64,000 nucleotides of DNA from Bacteroidota bacterium. GTDB lineage: Bacteria; Bacteroidota; Bacteroidia; Bacteroidales; JAAYUG01. This document shows, piece after piece, positions 60,344-64,000 of the stretch. Position numbers and translations under genes: made by a program. Every line of letters starts with the position of its first letter. Position 1 is the stretch's first letter. Location: positions 1 to 64,000 of the forward strand of contig JAKPTE010000039.1 in the NCBI GenBank assembly GCA_029571215.1, given 5' to 3'. The notes under the pieces were generated by a model that ran no database searches, was not told the DNA's origin, and worked only from the letters and a program-made list of their open reading frames with translations.

Positions 60344-63142
60344 ATGAAAACACCCGTCAACCAGCTTTCGAGACAGACTCTTCTGTTTTTAATGCTATTT
60401 CTTCCATACTTTCTGTTCATTGATAAACCTGCTAAGGCTCAGGATTTTCCGGGTTTTAGGTACCAAGCTATAGCAAGGGATGCAGATGGTTTGCCATTGA
60501 AAAATACTGTGATCAAGGTACGATTCAAAATTCTTGCAGGTGATCCGGTAAATGGGACAGTGGTATATACCGAAACCCACGAAACAACTACAAATGCGTT
60601 TGGGTTGTTTGTTCTTGAGGTCGGGAAAGGCACGAGTTCCGATCAATTTGATGTCATTGACTGGGGAAATAGCGAAATGCATCTCTCTATTGAAGTCGAT
60701 GCTAATAACAGCGGGTATCAATTGGCAGGTACCACCAGGCTTCTCGCTGTGCCATATGCACTTTATGCTTTTCATGGAACGGAAGGACCACAAGGTCCTC
60801 AGGGGCCTGAGGGTCCACAGGGGCCAAAGGGTGACAAGGGTGATACAGGCCCGCAGGGTCCACAAGGGAATCCAGGTCCTCAGGGGCCTGCCGGACCGCA
60901 AGGTCCTCAGGGGATTCAGGGACCAGTTGGTCCGAAGGGGGATAAGGGAGATCCCGGCCCTCCGGGACCGGCAGGAACCAGTCTCTGGGATTCAGCAGTT
61001 AATGTTATCTGGACAGGAAAAAAGGTTGGGGTTGGTACCAGTGACCCCAACGGAAAGTTGGTGGTCATGGGCGAACCAACAACCAACATTGATACAGCAC
61101 TTTTCGAAGTGAAGGACAAATCAGGAAGGCCAGTTTTTTCCGTTTATGAGGAAGGTGTCAAATTTCTTCTTAAAGATGATAACCTCACCGGAAAAAGGGG
61201 GGGATTTGTTGTACGGGGTTATCATTCCTCGGCAGGTATCCATGATATACTGAAGGTTACTAACGATAGTATCCGTATTTATTTTTCCGATCCGCCATCA
61301 ACCGGTACCGGAGGTTTTTCCCTCATCAGCCGAAAATCGGGAGTGGAAGTTTCACAAATGCTAATAACGCCTGCCAATCAGTTTATTGGTGTGCGCAGCG
61401 GTAACCGTTCTGCTACCGGTGTGAGCAATGCATTTTTCGGGTTTGAATCCGGAAACGGACTATCAGCAGGAAGCTACAATACCCTGCTTGGCTATCAGGC
61501 AGGAAGCAAACTAAAAAATGGAAACAACAATATTCTTGTTGGATATCAGTCGGGATACGAAAATACCGATGGAAATTACAATATTTTCATAGGAAATGAA
61601 GCAGGAAGATATAATACCTCTCAGGTTCATAACCTGTTTGCCGGATATAGGGCAGGATATAATAACGGTTTGGGAGGTACCACCGGAGAAGAGGGATCGT
61701 ACAATATGTTTCTTGGGTATGAAGCAGGATATGCTAACACGAAAGGAAAATACAATCTGTTTATTGGCCATCAGTCAGGCCGTTCAAATACTACAGGTAC
61801 AACCAATATTTTTGTGGGGTCAAAAAGCGGATTTTTTAATCAGACCGGTAGTCGCAACCTTTACATGGGTGAGACGGCAGGATATTCCAATACCAGCGGA
61901 AGCAATAATGTTTTTCTGGGTGCCGGAAGCGGAAACCTTAACACCGGTTCTGAAAATGTTGTGATTGGAAGCGACGCAGGTTATAATTCCGGAGCCAGTA
62001 GCCGGAATGCTGTAATGGGGTATCAGGCTGCCCGCAATATGACTGCCGGTACCGGAAATATTATGCTGGGAAATCAAGCCGGATATTCAATGGCAAATGC
62101 ATCATCCAACGTTGTCATCGGAGACCAGGCAGGTTACAACAGTCTTCGGGGTACCAGAAATGTGTTCCTTGGATACCAGAGCGCTTTTTCCTGGAGCCGG
62201 GGCTCCGAAAATATTGTGATCGGTTCCTCTGCCGGTTATGCTGCTGATTCAGGAATGTACAATATCTTTCTTGGAGCTTCCTCCGGATTGATTAACCAGG
62301 GAAACCGGAACGTTTTTATAGGCGCAGAAACCGGATTTAATAATACTTTGGGTGAAGACAACCTCTTTATTGGCTATCAGGCAGGCTATAATAACAGCGG
62401 AACCACCGGAGGCAGTAATAATATATTTCTGGGAAATCAGGCAGGCTTTTCCAATACCAACGGGGCCGACAATCTGTTCATCGGTAATCTGGCAGGATAT
62501 TTTAATACCACCGGGAAGGAAAATATTGTCCTCGGAAGGGAGGCCGGATATAACCTCTCTGCGGGTGGCAGAAATGTTATTCTGGGAGATAAAGCCGGTT
62601 ATAGTGTTCAGGATGGTAACGGGAATGTTTTTATAGGATATGAAGCCGGTATGAATGAAACAGCCTCCGGCAAATTGTATATTGCCAACAATGCATCCCG
62701 GCCATTGATATATGGTCAGTTCAGCTCCGATACCATGGTGGTGATCAATGGAACTGATGCACAGAATACATCGAAATATACCTTTTACGTCAATGGAACC
62801 GCAGGTGGAAAAGACAGCTGGAATTCACTTAGCGATTACCGTCTTAAAAAAGACATCCGGACTATTACCGGGGCACTCAATAAGGTGAAGAGGCTTCGTG
62901 GAGTAACGTTCCAATGGAAAGATGAAGCTCCTGATGTGCAACCGCACATAGGATTTATTGCCCAGGAAATGGCGGAAGTTGTTCCGGAAGTTGTTCATAC
63001 AGAAGGCGGAATCTATTCTGTTCAGTACGCCCCAGTTACAGCTGTTCTGGTGGAAGCAATCAAAGAACAACAACATATGATTGAACAGCTGCAGGAAGAA
63101 ATTCGCCTGTTAAAGGAAGAAGTTACCAACCTGAAACATTAG
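60344..63142 (+). CDS. Collagen-like, repeat-head fibre protein with S74 chaperone
   Basis: 932 residues with a signal peptide (ends ...PAKAQ, ~33). Residues ~35-145 are a beta domain ('[20 protein letters not shown]'). Residues 148-212 are 21 uninterrupted Gly-X-Y triplets rich in Pro, Lys and Asp, a collagen-like stalk. Residues ~350-770 hold 24 copies of a ~20-residue unit of form N-x-[FLIV]-x-G-x-x-[AS]-G, resembling trimeric beta-helical heads. Residues ~825-932 are a peptidase S74 intramolecular chaperone (SDYRLKKDI at 830, '[18 protein letters not shown]') ending in a coiled coil. In phage fibres S74 trimerises the stalk and self-cleaves before the Ser. Here the protein is exported and has no phage neighbours. 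No T9SS tail is seen. Confidence 0.9.
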   Translation: MKTPVNQLSRQTLLFLMLFLPYFLFIDKPAKAQDFPGFRYQAIARDADGLPLKNTVIKVRFKILAGDPVNGTVVYTETHETTTNAFGLFVLEVGKGTSSDQFDVIDWGNSEMHLSIEVDANNSGYQLAGTTRLLAVPYALYAFHGTEGPQGPQGPEGPQGPKGDKGDTGPQGPQGNPGPQGPAGPQGPQGIQGPVGPKGDKGDPGPPGPAGTSLWDSAVNVIWTGKKVGVGTSDPNGKLVVMGEPTTNIDTALFEVKDKSGRPVFSVYEEGVKFLLKDDNLTGKRGGFVVRGYHSSAGIHDILKVTNDSIRIYFSDPPSTGTGGFSLISRKSGVEVSQMLITPANQFIGVRSGNRSATGVSNAFFGFESGNGLSAGSYNTLLGYQAGSKLKNGNNNILVGYQSGYENTDGNYNIFIGNEAGRYNTSQVHNLFAGYRAGYNNGLGGTTGEEGSYNMFLGYEAGYANTKGKYNLFIGHQSGRSNTTGTTNIFVGSKSGFFNQTGSRNLYMGETAGYSNTSGSNNVFLGAGSGNLNTGSENVVIGSDAGYNSGASSRNAVMGYQAARNMTAGTGNIMLGNQAGYSMANASSNVVIGDQAGYNSLRGTRNVFLGYQSAFSWSRGSENIVIGSSAGYAADSGMYNIFLGASSGLINQGNRNVFIGAETGFNNTLGEDNLFIGYQAGYNNSGTTGGSNNIFLGNQAGFSNTNGADNLFIGNLAGYFNTTGKENIVLGREAGYNLSAGGRNVILGDKAGYSVQDGNGNVFIGYEAGMNETASGKLYIANNASRPLIYGQFSSDTMVVINGTDAQNTSKYTFYVNGTAGGKDSWNSLSDYRLKKDIRTITGALNKVKRLRGVTFQWKDEAPDVQPHIGFIAQEMAEVVPEVVHTEGGIYSVQYAPVTAVLVEAIKEQQHMIEQLQEEIRLLKEEVTNLKH

Positions 63143-63594
63143 TATCCAATTACCCAGAGAATTTTTGAATTATCCATACAGTCGGTAACAATATCAATCA
63201 ATTCCTGATTGATACGCAAAAGCTTTGTTAGGTATGTTTCCCAGTTCAAATCCCATGTGGGATCTATTTTTCTTATTTCCATGGCAAAATCTTTTCCGAG
63301 AAAAATGCCGGAAATGAGTTCAATAAAATCTTCACGGCTGGAACATTTTTTCCATTGCTCCAGGTTCGAAAGCAGTGCGTTCCTTAATACGACAATCTGC
63401 CTTGCGTTATATCGTGTGGCTCCGAAATATTCGTACAGATTGTTGCTCTTTTCAAAGCAGGAAGAGAACAAATTGAAAACATTGGTGTGCAGGTAACGGG
63501 AGGTGGGATGACATTTCTCATACGTATCATTGGTTCCGCTGGTGTTCAGTTCTACAAAATTCAGCTGGTTGTGTCCGAAGATTTCGAGCTTCAT
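63139..63594 (-). CDS. Uncharacterised protein
   Basis: 151 residues, no signal or membrane helix. It is mainly helical after residue 40, with four Cys residues and '[20 protein letters not shown]'. I do not recognise a family. It overlaps the fibre gene by 4 nt tail to tail, so it is not co-transcribed with it. Coding look: acidic/aromatic balance and length are plausible, and no better frame exists. Repeat copy C lies upstream. Confidence 0.6.
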   Translation of the reverse strand: MKLEIFGHNQLNFVELNTSGTNDTYEKCHPTSRYLHTNVFNLFSSCFEKSNNLYEYFGATRYNARQIVVLRNALLSNLEQWKKCSSREDFIELISGIFLGKDFAMEIRKIDPTWDLNWETYLTKLLRINQELIDIVTDCMDNSKILWVIGY

Positions 63595-64000
63595 AGTTCC
63601 AGAAATTTGAAAACGAAATATAATGAATTCTTCAGCTTTAGCAAAAAACCTTTAATTCTTCAGGAGGAGATATTTTCCGGTGAGGTCAGGTACATCCGTC
63701 CCCAAAGATTTTCTGTTTGTTTACCAATGTCTTCCCCCTGGCATTTTTTTTATGTTTAAACCGAAACACATTGAACCCGGATAATGCATTAGAAGTGTAA
63801 CGCACTATTTCATTGTGAGTTGCCTCGTAGGGGAGTATCCGGGTTAACCCCGAGGAATCAAAATTCAATCGGGCTGCTAGGTGATACATGTATTTTAAAT
63901 GCTTTTATCAGGTTGAAAATTAAAAACAAAAGGATCTGGGCGATAAAGGATAAAACTGGTATTTTTGTCACCGTTTGCTGTGTGAAAATATTGACGAACA
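63595..64000. other. Intergenic region to window end
   Basis: About 400 nt without a credible gene. It contains palindromic repeat copy C (63774-63900). The last ~100 nt are AT-rich and may include the start of a neighbour outside the window. Confidence 0.45.
63774..63900 (+). repeat. Dispersed palindromic element, copy C
   Basis: Outer arms AACCCGGAT (63774-63782) and ATCCGGGTT (63837-63845); between them ATGCATTAG and AGTG/CACT short stems. The conserved tail (AACCCCGAGGAATC ... GGTGATACATGTATTTT) follows to about 63900. Same orientation as copies A and B. Confidence 0.75.

Noticed and set aside
60780-62660. Regular repeats that might suggest a CRISPR array
   Set aside because: They are in-frame protein repeats (collagen triplets and ~20-residue units), with no identical direct repeats or spacers.
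60344-63142. Fibre gene as part of a prophage
   Set aside because: No capsid, tail, integrase or lysis genes lie within the window, and the protein has a signal peptide.

Overview
The window reads as chromosomal DNA from a Bacteroidota (Bacteroidetes) bacterium. Supporting signs are a TonB-dependent receptor paired with a DUF4249 lipoprotein, two proteins ending in type IX secretion (T9SS) sorting domains, SprB-like surface repeats, many SpI and lipoprotein signal peptides, a PagL-like lipid A deacylase, and several upstream boxes resembling the Bacteroidetes sigma consensus (TTG / TAnnTTTG). No rRNA, prophage, CRISPR array or insertion sequence is visible.

Layout. 1-10477 (minus): a four-gene set of secreted proteins (alpha-helical-repeat protein, 1476-aa giant, multi-FN3 protein, SprB-like adhesin running off the window). 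10478-11896: non-coding, with a 330-bp tandem repeat and one copy of a dispersed palindromic element. 12806-20811 (plus): TonB receptor, DUF4249 lipoprotein, two uncharacterised exported proteins and a GH13 lipoprotein. 20815-24016 (minus): small lipoprotein, ankyrin protein, cation/proton antiporter. 24119-32657 (plus): TerC-type membrane protein, GH63/MGH1-like lipoprotein, class I isoprenoid-synthase-like protein, CotH-kinase protein with T9SS tail, and an NSS transporter with a MetS-like 46-aa subunit. 32722-39758 (mostly minus): class II aldolase, mnmA, pgl, zwf, PagL-like protein. 39952-50828 (plus): nine tightly packed genes, described below. 50889-50962: tRNA-Arg(ACG). 51497-53150: DUF47 regulator and Pit phosphate transporter. 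53265-56443 (minus): six-heme cytochrome c lipoprotein, ResB-like and CcsA-like assembly proteins. 56645-63594: AsmA-like protein, a T9SS cargo, a collagen-like/S74 fibre protein and an uncharacterised protein.

The most striking unit is 39952-50828. It joins 3-methylcrotonyl-CoA carboxylase (both subunits), a methylglutaconyl-CoA hydratase candidate and an acyl-CoA dehydrogenase directly to type 2 IPP isomerase, HMG-CoA reductase, a GYDIA-type GHMP kinase, diphosphomevalonate decarboxylase and mevalonate kinase, with small gaps or overlaps throughout and one strong terminator at the end. No HMG-CoA synthase or HMG-CoA lyase lies in the set. As read, it could carry branched-chain acyl carbon (leucine or isovalerate) to HMG-CoA and on to isoprenoids without breaking HMG-CoA down.

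Other unusual items are a four-copy, 72-75 nt palindromic dispersed repeat with a covarying outer stem, the 330-bp tandem array, a chromosomal trimeric-fibre gene with 21 collagen triplets, 24 short head repeats and an S74 chaperone, and a tRNA-Arg with a G:G mismatch in its acceptor stem.
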